Shown piece after piece: positions 52,401 to 61,052 of a stretch of 64,000 nt of DNA; the stretch's first letter is position 1; every line of letters starts with the position of its first letter. The notes below the pieces were generated by a model. The model searched no databases. It had not been told where the DNA came from and worked only from the letters and a program-made list of their open reading frames with translations. Where the stretch lies: contig CAZPGY010000002.1 in NCBI GenBank assembly GCA_964586655.1, forward strand, positions 185,472 through 249,471, written 5' to 3'. Both the position numbers and the translations under genes were made by a program. This stretch comes from JAJYSO01 sp964586655. Lineage in GTDB: Bacteria; Bacteroidota; Bacteroidia; Flavobacteriales; Flavobacteriaceae.

Positions 52401-52566
52401 AATCGCGTCGTGAAGTCTTGGTTTTGTCCAAGGTTTCTTTGTCTCCCAGAAATTCATCTGTTGGAATTTCTTCAGAAAATTCTTTCTTCCGCAAGACCTT
52501 ATTAATGGCATCATTGCCTGTTAGGTCTCCTATCGCACTCCAGTATTTTTTATTTTTTGATGACAT
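49429..52566 (-). CDS. actB: Alternative complex III subunit ActB (molybdopterin oxidoreductase-like/iron-sulfur fusion)
   Basis: A 1045-residue periplasmic subunit. The twin-arginine signal is exact (TSRRDFLKYVGFS, near residue 52, after an unusually long N-terminal leader) with a following LAACEGP. Residues about 80-730 are a molybdopterin-oxidoreductase-like domain; in this family it lacks the cofactor. The C-terminal third binds iron-sulfur clusters: CTGCGACVIACHAENNVP, CQHCEHAPCETVCPVNA, RYCANNCPYK and CSLCIQ. An acidic insert lies near residues 530-560. It transfers electrons between the cytochromes and ActC. Confidence 0.93.
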   Translation of the reverse strand: MSSKNKKYWSAIGDLTGNDAINKVLRKKEFSEEIPTDEFLGDKETLDKTKTSRRDFLKYVGFSTAAASLAACEGPVTKTVPYVVQPHRIKAGVANFYATTIADGFDFSRILVKTREARPIRVDKNYMSGPKTSTNARAHASVLTLYDYQRLQQPKANQKETTWETLDQDVPEELKNVSGEVVLLTQTFASPTTAKLIKEFKQKYNARHIIYDAVSEDHVLNAFEKKYGQRAMPDYDLSKSEVIVSVGADFLGDWQGGGYDAAYAKSRIPKDGKMSRHVQFEANMTITGVKADKRVLAKPSEQKKVLAGLYRILVEGGSAGVSGKLGKDIEKAAKQLRKAGSGAVVLSGIPDTNAQLLVLGINEALNSKVMDTDNPRLTRQGNAKAVQQLIKDMNAGKIGALLIAGVNPSYSLPNADEFTKGLEKVDCTVAFARKEHETAKNCKYIATTPHFLESWGDVRFTKTHYSLMQPTIRTLFNTRQFQDTLLAWMGKKDMKFYDYLRKNWEDNILKGGKWNEVLRNGIFESESPASVAADMTADDATEGGDEVAGDQSSMESTVRRSVNLSAAASSLVASAKSGKDFELHLYTSIPMGDGRQANNPWLQELPDPIARTTWDNFVSMSMRDAKKLGVKNYHVSNGALNGSCVNLTLGKVKLENVPVIIQPGQAPGSLGLALGYGRKEAIQKEMQTGINAYPLYQDFSTFQAVKVEKADGKDHEFACTQLQNTMVGRTIVNETSLETYNNESREVWNPIPTTAYDHEEVSVRGQKADLWTPFDTSIGPHFNMSIDLNACTGCGACVIACHAENNVPVVGKTEVRKFRDMHWMRIDRYYASADTFEEEVEELHNLDPFETYDAVETPSYDNPEAAFQPVMCQHCEHAPCETVCPVNAITHGRQGQNQMVYNRCVGTRYCANNCPYKVRRFNWFLYKNNDEFDYNMNNDLGRMVLNPDVVVRSRGVMEKCSLCIQLTQKTILDAKRDGRAIEDGEFYTACSRACDKGAITFGDINIEGAEINEKREDDRMYRLLESLGTRPNVMYQTLVRNEKDA

Positions 52567-52591
52567 AATTTACTACTCTATTTTTAATAAA

Positions 52592-53980
52592 TTAGTAATG
52601 ACAACGTCCACATTCTAAGCCTCCCATCTGCGCTTCGGTCAATTCTTCTATGCCGTATTTCTTGGACAGCTGCTCGTGGATTTTCTCATAATACTTATTG
52701 CCTTCCATCTTGACATTAGTGGTACGGTGGCAATTAATACACCAACCCATGGTGAGTTTGGCATGTTGTTTTACCACTTCCATCTTTTGCACTTCGCCGT
52801 GACATTTTTGACATTTAATTTGTCCCACCACCACGTGTTGTGAGTGGTTAAAATAGGCAAAGTCGGGAAGGTTGTGAATTTGCACCCATTTAACCGGATG
52901 TGTTTCTCCGGTGTACTGATGCATTTCGGGATCCCAACCCACTGCGTCATACAGTTTAGCAATTTGTTTATCGTAATATTCTTTTGAATATTCTTCGGTA
53001 GCCGTTTCCGGAGCTACTTCAGAAATTGCCATATGACAGTTCATACACACGTTGAGCGAAGGCACTCCGGACACTCGGGATACCCTGGCGGTGTGGTGGC
53101 AATATTTACATTCTATTTTATTGTCACCGGCGTGAATACGGTGAGAGAAGTGAATGGGTTGCACGGGTTGATATCCCTGATCGACCCCAATTTGCATCAA
53201 GTAGAAATAAACCCAGTAGCTCGCCACTAAGGCTATGACAATGGATCCGGCAATCATAATAAATTGATTCTCCGCAATCATCTTCCACAACGGTTTGTAT
53301 TTGGGCTTTTTCTCCTCGTGAATTTCAATTCCTTTTTCCTTGGCAAAACGGGTCAATGTCTTATTGACCAAGACCAGAATAACCACTAAAATAAGTAGCA
53401 CAAAAGCCAAGAGCCCCAAAACGAGGTTAGGAGAAATTCCACCTCCGCCGGAAGCATTTGCTTTACCGGATGTTGCTCCGGTGGCCGCTACTTTAGGTTC
53501 GGGCTTGGGCTGCTCTACATAGGCTAAAATATTATCAATATCCTCTTCCGACAACTGTGGGAAGTGCGTCATCGGAGTTTGGTTAAATTCGTTATAAATT
53601 TCTACCGCACGTGCATCTCCCGCTTCAATCATAGCAGTACTGTTGTGCACCCAGTCGTAAATCCATTCGCGACTCACCTGATCAGTAATACCGTGTAAAG
53701 CGGGTCCGGTAGAACGAGAATAGCGCTTGTGACAAGCCGCACAGTTGGTGTTAAACAACTCCTTCCCTATAGCAGGGTCGCCTATCATTTCAGCGGCTCC
53801 CTCGTCAGCAGATTTATCTGAAGACTCTTTTGCCGTTTCGGTCTGCTCGGTCTTCTCTTTGGCCTGAGCATCGTCTTGGGCAAAAGAAGGTTGAGTAAAC
53901 CAAAGTAAAACAGTAAACGTTATAAGCAGGGTCTTTATAACGGAAAAATGAACGTTCGGCTTATTCCTATTTGTTTTCAT
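52592..53980 (-). CDS. actA: Alternative complex III subunit ActA (multihaem cytochrome c)
   Basis: A 462-residue cytochrome with six CxxCH sites. One lies in an N-terminal class I cytochrome domain (CAACH, residues 80-84). Five lie in the C-terminal domain: CKYCH, CMNCH, CQKCH, CINCH and CGRCH. Between them are two membrane helices (about 184-206 and 238-260). It starts with an export signal (LLITFTVLLWFTQPSFAQ). The start codon is preceded by AAAGGAG, a clear Shine-Dalgarno, which is rare in this phylum. First gene of the act-cox operon. Confidence 0.93.
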   Translation of the reverse strand: MKTNRNKPNVHFSVIKTLLITFTVLLWFTQPSFAQDDAQAKEKTEQTETAKESSDKSADEGAAEMIGDPAIGKELFNTNCAACHKRYSRSTGPALHGITDQVSREWIYDWVHNSTAMIEAGDARAVEIYNEFNQTPMTHFPQLSEEDIDNILAYVEQPKPEPKVAATGATSGKANASGGGGISPNLVLGLLAFVLLILVVILVLVNKTLTRFAKEKGIEIHEEKKPKYKPLWKMIAENQFIMIAGSIVIALVASYWVYFYLMQIGVDQGYQPVQPIHFSHRIHAGDNKIECKYCHHTARVSRVSGVPSLNVCMNCHMAISEVAPETATEEYSKEYYDKQIAKLYDAVGWDPEMHQYTGETHPVKWVQIHNLPDFAYFNHSQHVVVGQIKCQKCHGEVQKMEVVKQHAKLTMGWCINCHRTTNVKMEGNKYYEKIHEQLSKKYGIEELTEAQMGGLECGRCHY

Positions 53981-54060
53981 ATTAGCTCCTTTCTCGATAT
54001 GAATTTTATAATGAAGAGGTTAGCTCAATTTGAACTGATAAACACCTCAAAAATCTTCGA

Positions 54061-54068
54061 CAAAAATA
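54061..54068 (-). promoter_or_regulatory. -7 promoter element of the act-cox operon
   Basis: The minus strand reads TATTTTTG, an exact -7 match, 80 bases before the actA ATG. The predicted leader is about 75 bases, much longer than for the other genes here. Confidence 0.5.
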
Positions 54069-54146
54069 ATACTTACTAATGATTTTAGTAATGTTAGGGC
54101 AGTGTTAATGGTAATTTATAATCTTTCTAAATAACTTCTCGCCTCA

Positions 54147-54172
54147 TATATTTGCTTATATGTTTATATTTG
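54147..54172 (+). promoter_or_regulatory. Tandem -7 elements of the SPOR gene
   Basis: TATATTTG occurs twice, at 54147-54154 and 54165-54172, both exact TAnnTTTG matches. The second is 14 bases before the ATG at 54187. Two start sites are possible. Confidence 0.5.
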
Positions 54173-54186
54173 CCCTTAAAAGCACA

Positions 54187-54573
54187 ATGATGAAAAAGAT
54201 TTTTTTCCCCCTCTTGTTTTGCTGTTTACTGTTCAGTACCAATGCTTTTGCACAAAAAGCCAGCGCCCACATTCAGGCCGACCCTGCCATTTCCTCCCTT
54301 TTAAGTCTTCAGGCACAAATGATCAAACAGAACAAATTGGGAGATCGATATTGCATTCAGCTCATTTCATCTCGATCTTTGAGTAATGCCAAAGAAATCA
54401 AAAATGAGTTTCTGCGAAAGTTTGGCCGAAGACCGGTACAGGTTAAATATGAATCCCCCAATTATAAGGTATGGGTAGGTCATTTTACAAGTCGTTTGGC
54501 AGCCGAACGTCTTTTTAGAAAAATAAAATCCCATTATAAAAGTGCAATTGTCTTAAAACCCGTACGTCAATAA
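54187..54573 (+). CDS. SPOR domain protein
   Basis: About 128 residues: a signal peptide (MKKIFFPLLFCCLLFSTNAFAQ), a short helical stretch, then a SPOR domain (RYCIQLISSRSLSNAKEI, KVWVGHFTSRLAAERLFRKI). SPOR domains bind peptidoglycan lacking stem peptides, often at division sites. The earlier in-frame ATG at 54160 lies inside the tandem promoter, so it is not the start; ATG 54187 and 54190 both fit. Confidence 0.85.
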   Translation: MMKKIFFPLLFCCLLFSTNAFAQKASAHIQADPAISSLLSLQAQMIKQNKLGDRYCIQLISSRSLSNAKEIKNEFLRKFGRRPVQVKYESPNYKVWVGHFTSRLAAERLFRKIKSHYKSAIVLKPVRQ

Positions 54574-54699
54574 TCCACGGCTGAAAATCCTCCGCCACTC
54601 CTTTTAACAAAAAAGCACCAAATTTTGTGTAAGCAGCAATGCTTTACGGGACGATTTATAAATTTATGCTTTGCCGAAGCTTATATGCTTTAAATATTG

Positions 54700-54707
54700 T
54701 AATTTTG
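54700..54707 (+). promoter_or_regulatory. -7 promoter element of sucA-sucB
   Basis: TAATTTTG matches the -7 consensus, 40 bases before the sucA ATG. TTTG at 54670-54673 is somewhat too far upstream to be a standard -33. Confidence 0.5.
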
Positions 54708-54747
54708 TCGCTGAACAATAGTTCACAGCATTATAGACTTTAGAAAT

Positions 54748-57543
54748 ATGGATAGATTTTCATTCCTCAATGCTATTAACACGGGTTATTTAGCAGAATT
54801 ATACGATCAATACCTCCAATTTCCCGATAGTGTTGAACCCAGCTGGAGAGCCTTCTTCCAAGGTTTCGACTTTGCAAAAACCACCTATGACGGTATTACG
54901 GAAGAAGAACCCACAGCAGCCCCTGCTGCCTCCTCACAAAATCGCCCCCAAGCCTCAATTGAAGGAGAAGGCATCCCCAAACGATTTATGAAAGAGTTTC
55001 GGGTGGTTCAGTTGATAAATGCCTACCGTCAACGCGGGCATCTATTTACCAAAACCAATCCGGTTCGTGCTCGTCGAGACTACACGCCCACTTTGGCAAT
55101 TGAAAACTTCGACCTCTCAGAAGCCGATCTCGACACCGAATTTGAAGCCGGCAGAATCATCCGCCTGGGCAAAGTAAGCCTTCGAAAAATCATCCATCAC
55201 CTGACGCAAATCTATTGTACGACCATCGGATCGGAATACACCCATATCCAGCGTCCGGAAATGGTCAATTGGATTCAAATCTATTTGAGTCAAAATGAAA
55301 ATCAACCCAATTTTACCGCAGCAGAAAAAAAACAGATCTTAGGCAAACTAAATGAAGCCATTTCCTTTGAAAGCTTTTTAAATACCAAATATGTAGGTCA
55401 AAAACGTTTTTCCATTGAGGGAGAAGAGAGTTTGATTCCGGCCTTAGATGTGCTTATAGAAACTGCGGCCAACAAAGGCATTAATGAATTTGTCATGGGC
55501 ATGGCTCACCGTGGCCGATTGAATACACTGACCAATATTTTTGGCAAAAGTCCCAAAGAAATTTTCCTCGAGTTTGAAGGAAAAGACTACGAAGACAAAA
55601 TGTTTGAAGGAGACGTCAAATATCACTTGGGATGGACCTCCAAGAGAAAAACCAGCAGCGGAAAAGAAGTCACCCTAAACATGGCGCCCAATCCTTCGCA
55701 TCTCGAAGCCGTTGCCGCAGTAGTGCAAGGAATCACCCGTGCCAAGCAAGACGATCACCATCAAGAAGACCCCGAAAAGGTCTTGCCGATTATAATTCAC
55801 GGCGACGCCGCTATTGCAGGACAAGGCGTGGTTTATGAAAATGTGCAAATGTCACAACTCGATGGTTATAAAACCCAAGGAAGTATTCATATTGTCACCA
55901 ACAATCAAATTGGATTTACTACCAATTACACCGACGGACGTTCCTCTATTTATTGTACGGATGTCGCCAAATTGACTTTCTCCCCCATTCTACATATCAA
56001 TTCTGACGATCCTGAATCTGTGGCTCGCGGTATGTTGTTTGCCTTTAATTTTAGGATGCATTTCAAACACGATGTGTTTATCGACCTCTTAGGATATCGA
56101 AAATATGGTCACAACGAAGGAGACGAACCCCGCTTTACCCAACCTAAGTTGTACAAACTCATCTCAAAACACAAAAACACACGCGATCTGTATGCTGAAA
56201 AGTTGATTGAGCAAAAGGTCATCGACAAGAAATATGTCAAACAGATAGAAAAAGAATACAAAGACAAGCTGGAAGAAGCCCTGGAGAGCTCTCGCAAAAT
56301 AAAAACCGCAGAAATTACTCCCATCATGAATGAAGAATGGGATGGTTTTGAATACGGCGTCCGCAAAGATATGCTTCAACCGGTAGACACCACTTTCGAC
56401 CTTGATGAGTTGAGCAAGATAGCCGAAAAAATAACCACCCTTCCGGAGGACATCAAATTTATCCGCAAGGTTCACCGAATCGTCAAGATGCGTAAGAAAA
56501 TGTATTTCGAATCCAATGAATTGGATTGGGGTATGGCCGAGATGTTGGCCTATGGCTCCTTGCTCAAAGAAGGGCACGATGTACGCTTGGCCGGGCAAGA
56601 TTCAGAGCGCGGTACATTTTCGCATCGTCACGCAGTTATGATTTCAGAAGACGGAGAAGACGAACTCATCTTGCTGAACCAACTTGAAGGAGAACAAGCC
56701 AATTTTTACATCTACAACTCTCTGCTTTCTGAATATGCCGCCATGGGCTATGAATATGGATATGCCATGGCAAGCCCACAAACACTTTCAATATGGGAAG
56801 CACAGTTTGGCGACTTCAGCAATGGGGCACAAATCATTATCGACCAATACCTCTCGGCAGCAGAAGACAAATGGAAGCTGCAAAACGGCTTGGTCCTGTA
56901 TTTGCCACACGGTTATGAGGGACAAGGATCAGAGCACTCTTCTGCTCGTATGGAGCGCTATTTACAGCTTTGCGCACGAGACAATATGTTTGTAGCCGAT
57001 TGTACCACACCGGCCAATATGTTCCACCTTTTGCGAAGACAAGTTAAACTCAACTTCCGCAAACCTTTGGTTATCTTTACGCCCAAAAGCCTGCTGCGTC
57101 ACCCTCGAGTCAAATCAACTAAAGAAGAATTTGCCAAAGGCTCTTTCCAAATGCTGATTGACGATCCAAATGCCAAGCCTAAAACAGTAAAAAGCTTGGT
57201 GTTCTGTACCGGCAAGTTTTATTACGACCTCTTGGAAGAGAAAGAAAAACAAGATCGTCAGGATGTAGCTTTGGTAAGGATTGAACAACTATTCCCTTTA
57301 CCTGAGGAAGAAATTCAAAAAACTATCAAACGCTATAAAAACGCACACGACATTGTTTGGGCACAAGAAGAGCCCAGAAACATGGGAGCCTACTCCCACT
57401 TGCTGCTTCATTTGAAAGGCAGTGAGAACTTTAGGGTCTGCAGCCGCAAGTTTTATGGCGCACCTGCTTCAGGTAGTAGCGAACGTTTTAAGCGACGACA
57501 CCAAAAAGTAATTGAAAGTGTCTTTGACACCCCTAAAAAATAA
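54748..57543 (+). CDS. sucA: 2-oxoglutarate dehydrogenase E1 component
   Basis: Thiamine-diphosphate-dependent decarboxylase of the TCA cycle. 931 residues, normal length. The N-terminal E2-binding segment is LNAINTGYLAELYDQYLQFP. The catalytic core includes GMAHRGRLNTLTNIFGK, HGDAAIAGQGVVYE, YCTDVAKLTFSPILHIN and YRKYGHNEGDEPRFTQP. The C-terminal domain is RLAGQDSERGTFSHRHAV onward, ending SGSSERFKRRHQKVI. It is followed by sucB after 31 bases. The third subunit, lipoamide dehydrogenase, is not in this window. Confidence 0.96.
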   Translation: MDRFSFLNAINTGYLAELYDQYLQFPDSVEPSWRAFFQGFDFAKTTYDGITEEEPTAAPAASSQNRPQASIEGEGIPKRFMKEFRVVQLINAYRQRGHLFTKTNPVRARRDYTPTLAIENFDLSEADLDTEFEAGRIIRLGKVSLRKIIHHLTQIYCTTIGSEYTHIQRPEMVNWIQIYLSQNENQPNFTAAEKKQILGKLNEAISFESFLNTKYVGQKRFSIEGEESLIPALDVLIETAANKGINEFVMGMAHRGRLNTLTNIFGKSPKEIFLEFEGKDYEDKMFEGDVKYHLGWTSKRKTSSGKEVTLNMAPNPSHLEAVAAVVQGITRAKQDDHHQEDPEKVLPIIIHGDAAIAGQGVVYENVQMSQLDGYKTQGSIHIVTNNQIGFTTNYTDGRSSIYCTDVAKLTFSPILHINSDDPESVARGMLFAFNFRMHFKHDVFIDLLGYRKYGHNEGDEPRFTQPKLYKLISKHKNTRDLYAEKLIEQKVIDKKYVKQIEKEYKDKLEEALESSRKIKTAEITPIMNEEWDGFEYGVRKDMLQPVDTTFDLDELSKIAEKITTLPEDIKFIRKVHRIVKMRKKMYFESNELDWGMAEMLAYGSLLKEGHDVRLAGQDSERGTFSHRHAVMISEDGEDELILLNQLEGEQANFYIYNSLLSEYAAMGYEYGYAMASPQTLSIWEAQFGDFSNGAQIIIDQYLSAAEDKWKLQNGLVLYLPHGYEGQGSEHSSARMERYLQLCARDNMFVADCTTPANMFHLLRRQVKLNFRKPLVIFTPKSLLRHPRVKSTKEEFAKGSFQMLIDDPNAKPKTVKSLVFCTGKFYYDLLEEKEKQDRQDVALVRIEQLFPLPEEEIQKTIKRYKNAHDIVWAQEEPRNMGAYSHLLLHLKGSENFRVCSRKFYGAPASGSSERFKRRHQKVIESVFDTPKK

Positions 57544-57574
57544 ACATTAATATCATACTGAAATATCTAAAATT

Positions 57575-58828
57575 ATGGCCTTAGAAATGAAAGTCCCTTC
57601 ACCGGGGGAATCAATCACGGAAGTCGAAATTGCACAGTGGCTTGTTGAAGATGGCGATTATGTTGAAAGGGATCAAGCTATTGCTGAAATAGACAGCGAC
57701 AAAGCAACCTTAGAACTTCCTGCAGAACAAAGCGGAATCATCACCTTAAAAGCTGAGGAAGGCGATGAAGTTGCCGTGGGCGAGGTAGTGTGCTTGATTG
57801 ACACCGATGCAGAAAAACCTGAAGGCGACGACGATGCCGCCGAAGACAGCGACGAAGCAGACAACAGCACCGAAGATCAAGAAACCCCGCAAAGTTCAAC
57901 TCAAGAAGACAAATCCGACCCTACTCCTCAGCAAAAAGAGGAAAAGAATTATGCGTCGGGCACCCCTTCTCCGGCCGCCAAAAAGACCTTGGCCGAAAAA
58001 GGCATTGAAGCTTCATCGGTTTCCGGTTCGGGTAAAAATGGACGCATCACCAAAGAAGATGCCGTGAAGGCAAAAGCTTCTATGGGAACACCGGGCAAAG
58101 GCTCACGCGGAGAAACCCGCAAGCGCATGTCTATGATGCGACGCAAAACCGCTGAACGCTTGGTGGCTTCCAAAAATGAAACCGCCATGCTGACGACTTT
58201 CAACGAAGCCGATATGTCTGCCATTTTTGAACTGCGCAAACAATACAAAGAAGACTTTAAGGCAAAACACGGTGTGAGTCTTGGGTTTATGTCTTTCTTT
58301 ACCAAAGCTGTGGTTCGCGCCTTGGATCTTTATCCGTCTGTAAACAGTATGATTGACGGTAAAGAAATGATTACCTATGACTACAAAGATGTCAGTATTG
58401 CCGTTTCCGGTCCTCGCGGACTCATGGTTCCCGTGATTCGAAATGCGGAAAACCTGAGCTTCCGAGGAGTAGAATCTGAAGTAAAACGCTTGGCCGTAAA
58501 AGCCCGCGACGGAAAACTGACCGTTGATGAAATGACCGGCGGCACCTTTACCATTTCCAATGGCGGCGTCTTTGGCTCTATGATGTCTACCCCGATTATC
58601 AATCCACCTCAAAGTGGTATCTTAGGAATGCACAACATTATCGAGCGTCCGGTTGCCGTTGACGGCAAAGTAGAAATCCGCCCCATGATGTATCTGGCCC
58701 TTTCCTATGATCACCGAATTATTGACGGTAAAGAATCGGTCAGCTTCTTGGTAGAAGTAAAAAATGCTATCGAGAATCCGGTAGACCTCCTTATGGACGG
58801 AGACTTGAAAAAAGCACTGGAGCTATAA
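57575..58828 (+). CDS. sucB: Dihydrolipoyllysine-residue succinyltransferase (E2 of 2-oxoglutarate dehydrogenase)
   Basis: A 417-residue acyltransferase. The lipoyl domain has Lys43 in IDSDKATLEL. A strongly acidic linker covers about residues 85-120. The E1/E3-binding domain is TPSPAAKKTLAEKGIEASSV. The catalytic domain has the active-site SYDHRIIDGKES. It transfers the succinyl group to CoA. Co-transcribed with sucA and followed by a terminator at 58857-58892. Confidence 0.95.
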   Translation: MALEMKVPSPGESITEVEIAQWLVEDGDYVERDQAIAEIDSDKATLELPAEQSGIITLKAEEGDEVAVGEVVCLIDTDAEKPEGDDDAAEDSDEADNSTEDQETPQSSTQEDKSDPTPQQKEEKNYASGTPSPAAKKTLAEKGIEASSVSGSGKNGRITKEDAVKAKASMGTPGKGSRGETRKRMSMMRRKTAERLVASKNETAMLTTFNEADMSAIFELRKQYKEDFKAKHGVSLGFMSFFTKAVVRALDLYPSVNSMIDGKEMITYDYKDVSIAVSGPRGLMVPVIRNAENLSFRGVESEVKRLAVKARDGKLTVDEMTGGTFTISNGGVFGSMMSTPIINPPQSGILGMHNIIERPVAVDGKVEIRPMMYLALSYDHRIIDGKESVSFLVEVKNAIENPVDLLMDGDLKKALEL

Positions 58829-58856
58829 GCCTCATACAGTTCCTTAACAAACCATG

Positions 58857-58892
58857 GCCCCAAATCCTTTTCAAATTTGGGGCTTTTTTTTT
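58857..58892 (+). terminator. Rho-independent terminator of sucA-sucB
   Basis: GCCCCAAAT (58857-58865) and ATTTGGGGC (58875-58883) form a perfect 9-base stem with a 9-base loop, followed by nine T. It begins 29 bases after the sucB stop. Confidence 0.9.
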
Positions 58893-58988
58893 ATCCCAAA
58901 ATAAACCGCAAATTATACGAAAGTAATTGCTGAAATAGATTAAATATTTTGTCATTAAAACTTCAAAGATTAAGGCAAAAAACGTAAA

Positions 58989-59063
58989 CATAGCCTTAGT
59001 TATGACGAGTATTTAGCTTGTATTGAGCGAGACCGAAATGCAGAGATTTAGAGTTTTTATCTG
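58989..59063 (+). repeat. Dispersed intergenic repeat
   Basis: Contains CATAGCCTTAGTTATGACGAG and CAGAGATTTAGAGTTTTTAT, related to the reverse complement of 17197-17247. The middle block TTGTATTGAGCGAGACCG is absent from the other copy. It resembles repeats I associate with flavobacterial intergenic regions. Confidence 0.4.
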
Positions 59064-59262
59064 AATATTGATCTGTTTTGTATGCGGATTTGGTGTTAAA
59101 TAGGGCGGCAAAGCCAAAAGCTGAAGCGGATTTATATTAATTGTCACGGCATTAGCCCTAAATATCGAGCTTTTTTGCCTGTATAATTGGCATTAAAGGT
59201 CTTGTTTTTCATGACATTTCAATCAATTTCATGTAATTTGCAAAAGCAAAAAATTAAGCCTT

Positions 59263-60657
59263 ATGTTTTCAACAATTACTTATCAAAATAGACGTAAAGA
59301 GTTAAAATCATCTGTAGATAGCGGACTTTTATTGTTCCTGGGGAATAACGAAAATCCGATGAATTTTGCCGACAACCCCTACCCTTTTAGGCAAGACAGC
59401 AGCTTCTTGTATTATTTCGGTATTCAAGAGCCCAAAATAGCGGCACTCATGGATCTCGACGAAAACAAGACCATCATTTTTGGCGATGAACTGGGAATCG
59501 ATGAGATTATTTGGATGGGCACTCAGGCTTCCTTGGCCTCCAAAGCCGAAAAATCGGGAGTCTCCGAAACCCGCCCTTTTCAAGAGCTATACACTTATAT
59601 TAATCAGGCCCAAAACAGCGGGCGTAAGGTTCACTTTCTTCCGCCCTACCAACCGGCCAACAAAAGTTTATTACGCGACTTATTAGGCCACTCGGCCGAG
59701 ACACTGACGCCCTCAGTTCCGTTTATCAAAGCCATCGTCGCACAACGTGCCACTAAGGAAGAGCAAGAAATCGCCGAAATGGAAAAGGCCGTTGAAGTTT
59801 CCAATGAAATGCACCGCTTGGCCATGCGCGTCACCCGTCCGGGCATGAAAGAATATGAATTGTTTGCAGCCATTCAAAAGGTGGCGGCCCAAAACAATTG
59901 CACTTTTTCTTACCCGCCAATTATCACCAAGGATGGAGGGATTTTGCACAATCATTACCGCGGAAATACGCTACAAAAAGGAGACATGGTGTTAAATGAT
60001 TCGGGCGTAGAAACGGCGCGTTGTTATGCAGCAGATTTAACCCGTACTTTTCCGGTAGGCAAGAAGTTCACTCCGCGACAACGGGATATGTATCAAGTAG
60101 TTTTACAGGCTTTTGAAGCGAGTCAGTCCATTATGAAACCCGGTTTAAATTACAAGGAAGTGCACCGCAAAGCCGCTGAGACCTTGGTAGAAGGTTTTAT
60201 CGACCTCGGCTTGATGAAAGGCGACCCCAAAGAAGCCGTGGAGCACAATGCACACACCTTGTTCTTCCAATGCGGCACCGGACACTTGATGGGGCTGGAC
60301 GTTCATGATATGGAAGATCTGGGCGAGCAGTATGTGGGCTACACCGAAGAAGAACCCAAAGACCAGCAAACCTTTGGTTGGAAATCTTTGCGATTGGGAA
60401 AAGCCCTGGCACAAAATCAAGTGGTGACTGTAGAACCGGGATTTTATGCAATTCCCCAGCTCATCGATATTTGGCAAAAAGAAAACCGACTGCCCGAGTT
60501 TATCAACTATGACAAAGTAGCCGAATATCGAGATTTTGGCGGCATCCGTATTGAAGATGACTTTTTAATCACCCAGAACGGTTATCGACTTCTTGGTAAA
60601 GGCCTACTCAAAACGCTCGAAGAAATAGAGGATTATCGCGCCGCGCATCTTTCATAA
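59263..60657 (+). CDS. Aminopeptidase P family protein (Xaa-Pro aminopeptidase)
   Basis: Removes N-terminal residues before proline. 464 residues. An N-terminal creatinase-like domain (about 1-165) is followed by the pita-bread metalloprotease domain. The metal ligands can be located in order: Asp in VLNDSGVETARCYAADLTRTFPVG (two Asp), His in GHLMGLDVHD, Glu in VEPGFY, and Glu in GGIRIEDDF. Cytoplasmic, no signal. Single gene. Confidence 0.93.
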   Translation: MFSTITYQNRRKELKSSVDSGLLLFLGNNENPMNFADNPYPFRQDSSFLYYFGIQEPKIAALMDLDENKTIIFGDELGIDEIIWMGTQASLASKAEKSGVSETRPFQELYTYINQAQNSGRKVHFLPPYQPANKSLLRDLLGHSAETLTPSVPFIKAIVAQRATKEEQEIAEMEKAVEVSNEMHRLAMRVTRPGMKEYELFAAIQKVAAQNNCTFSYPPIITKDGGILHNHYRGNTLQKGDMVLNDSGVETARCYAADLTRTFPVGKKFTPRQRDMYQVVLQAFEASQSIMKPGLNYKEVHRKAAETLVEGFIDLGLMKGDPKEAVEHNAHTLFFQCGTGHLMGLDVHDMEDLGEQYVGYTEEEPKDQQTFGWKSLRLGKALAQNQVVTVEPGFYAIPQLIDIWQKENRLPEFINYDKVAEYRDFGGIRIEDDFLITQNGYRLLGKGLLKTLEEIEDYRAAHLS

Positions 60658-60810
60658 GAAAAACGCCAAAGCCAAGTTTAATACCGTTAATTTTCCTGAA
60701 TGACAGCTGCGATTACGAAAGTAAATCACTTCAACTTTAAAACTTGTCAGGTTTTTAATTTTGGGAGCAATAATTTTTCAAAAATAATTTCATGAACCCA
60801 AAAAGCTTTT

Positions 60811-60818
60811 TATATTTG
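60811..60818 (+). promoter_or_regulatory. -7 promoter element of tRNA-Ser
   Basis: TATATTTG matches the -7 consensus, 31 bases before the mature tRNA. Confidence 0.55.
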
Positions 60819-60849
60819 CAGCCGTTCAGCAGACAGCTGAATTTTATGA

Positions 60850-60934
60850 GGAGGAATGGCAGAGTGGTCGATCGCGGCGGTCTTGAAAACCGTTGACCTT
60901 TGCGGGTCCGGGGGTTCGAATCCCTCTTCCTCCG
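60850..60934 (+). tRNA. tRNA-Ser (anticodon TGA), integration site
   Basis: An 85-base class II tRNA. The acceptor GGAGGAA pairs with TTCCTCC (7 of 7). The anticodon loop CTTGAAA carries TGA in the stem GCGGT/ACCGT. It has a long variable arm and T-arm loop TTCGAAT; the discriminator is G. An integrase gene begins 118 bases downstream, so the 3' half of this tRNA is the likely attachment site of the element to the right. Confidence 0.96.
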
Positions 60935-60939
60935 CTTTA

Positions 60940-60972
60940 TTTATAAACCCCTTTATTACTGGGGTTTATAAA
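60940..60972. repeat. Perfect 12-base inverted repeat after tRNA-Ser
   Basis: TTTATAAACCCC (60940-60951) and GGGGTTTATAAA (60961-60972) form a perfect hairpin with a 9-base loop. No T-run follows in either direction, so it may be a processing or termination structure, or a recombinase-related site at the element end. Confidence 0.6.
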
Positions 60973-61052
60973 AAAGATATAATAATCGTTCACAATTCGT
61001 ACACGGATTGATTCAATGTTCCCGCAAGCATTTTGGTTTAAATCAAATCAAA

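Larger units (their letters stand above)
58829..59262. other. Intergenic region between sucB and the aminopeptidase gene
   Basis: 434 bases without a gene. It holds the sucB terminator (58857-58892) and a dispersed repeat (58989-59063). Near the end TGTAATTTG, about 28 bases before the next ATG, is a one-base-short version of the -7 element. Confidence 0.5.

Noticed and set aside
49555..52566. Active molybdenum enzyme in ActB
   Set aside because: ActB belongs to the alternative complex III family, whose molybdopterin-like domain carries no cofactor; no molybdenum cofactor genes are nearby.
60940..60972. Rho-independent terminator of tRNA-Ser
   Set aside because: The hairpin is perfect but lacks a T-run on either strand, so it was recorded as an inverted repeat only.
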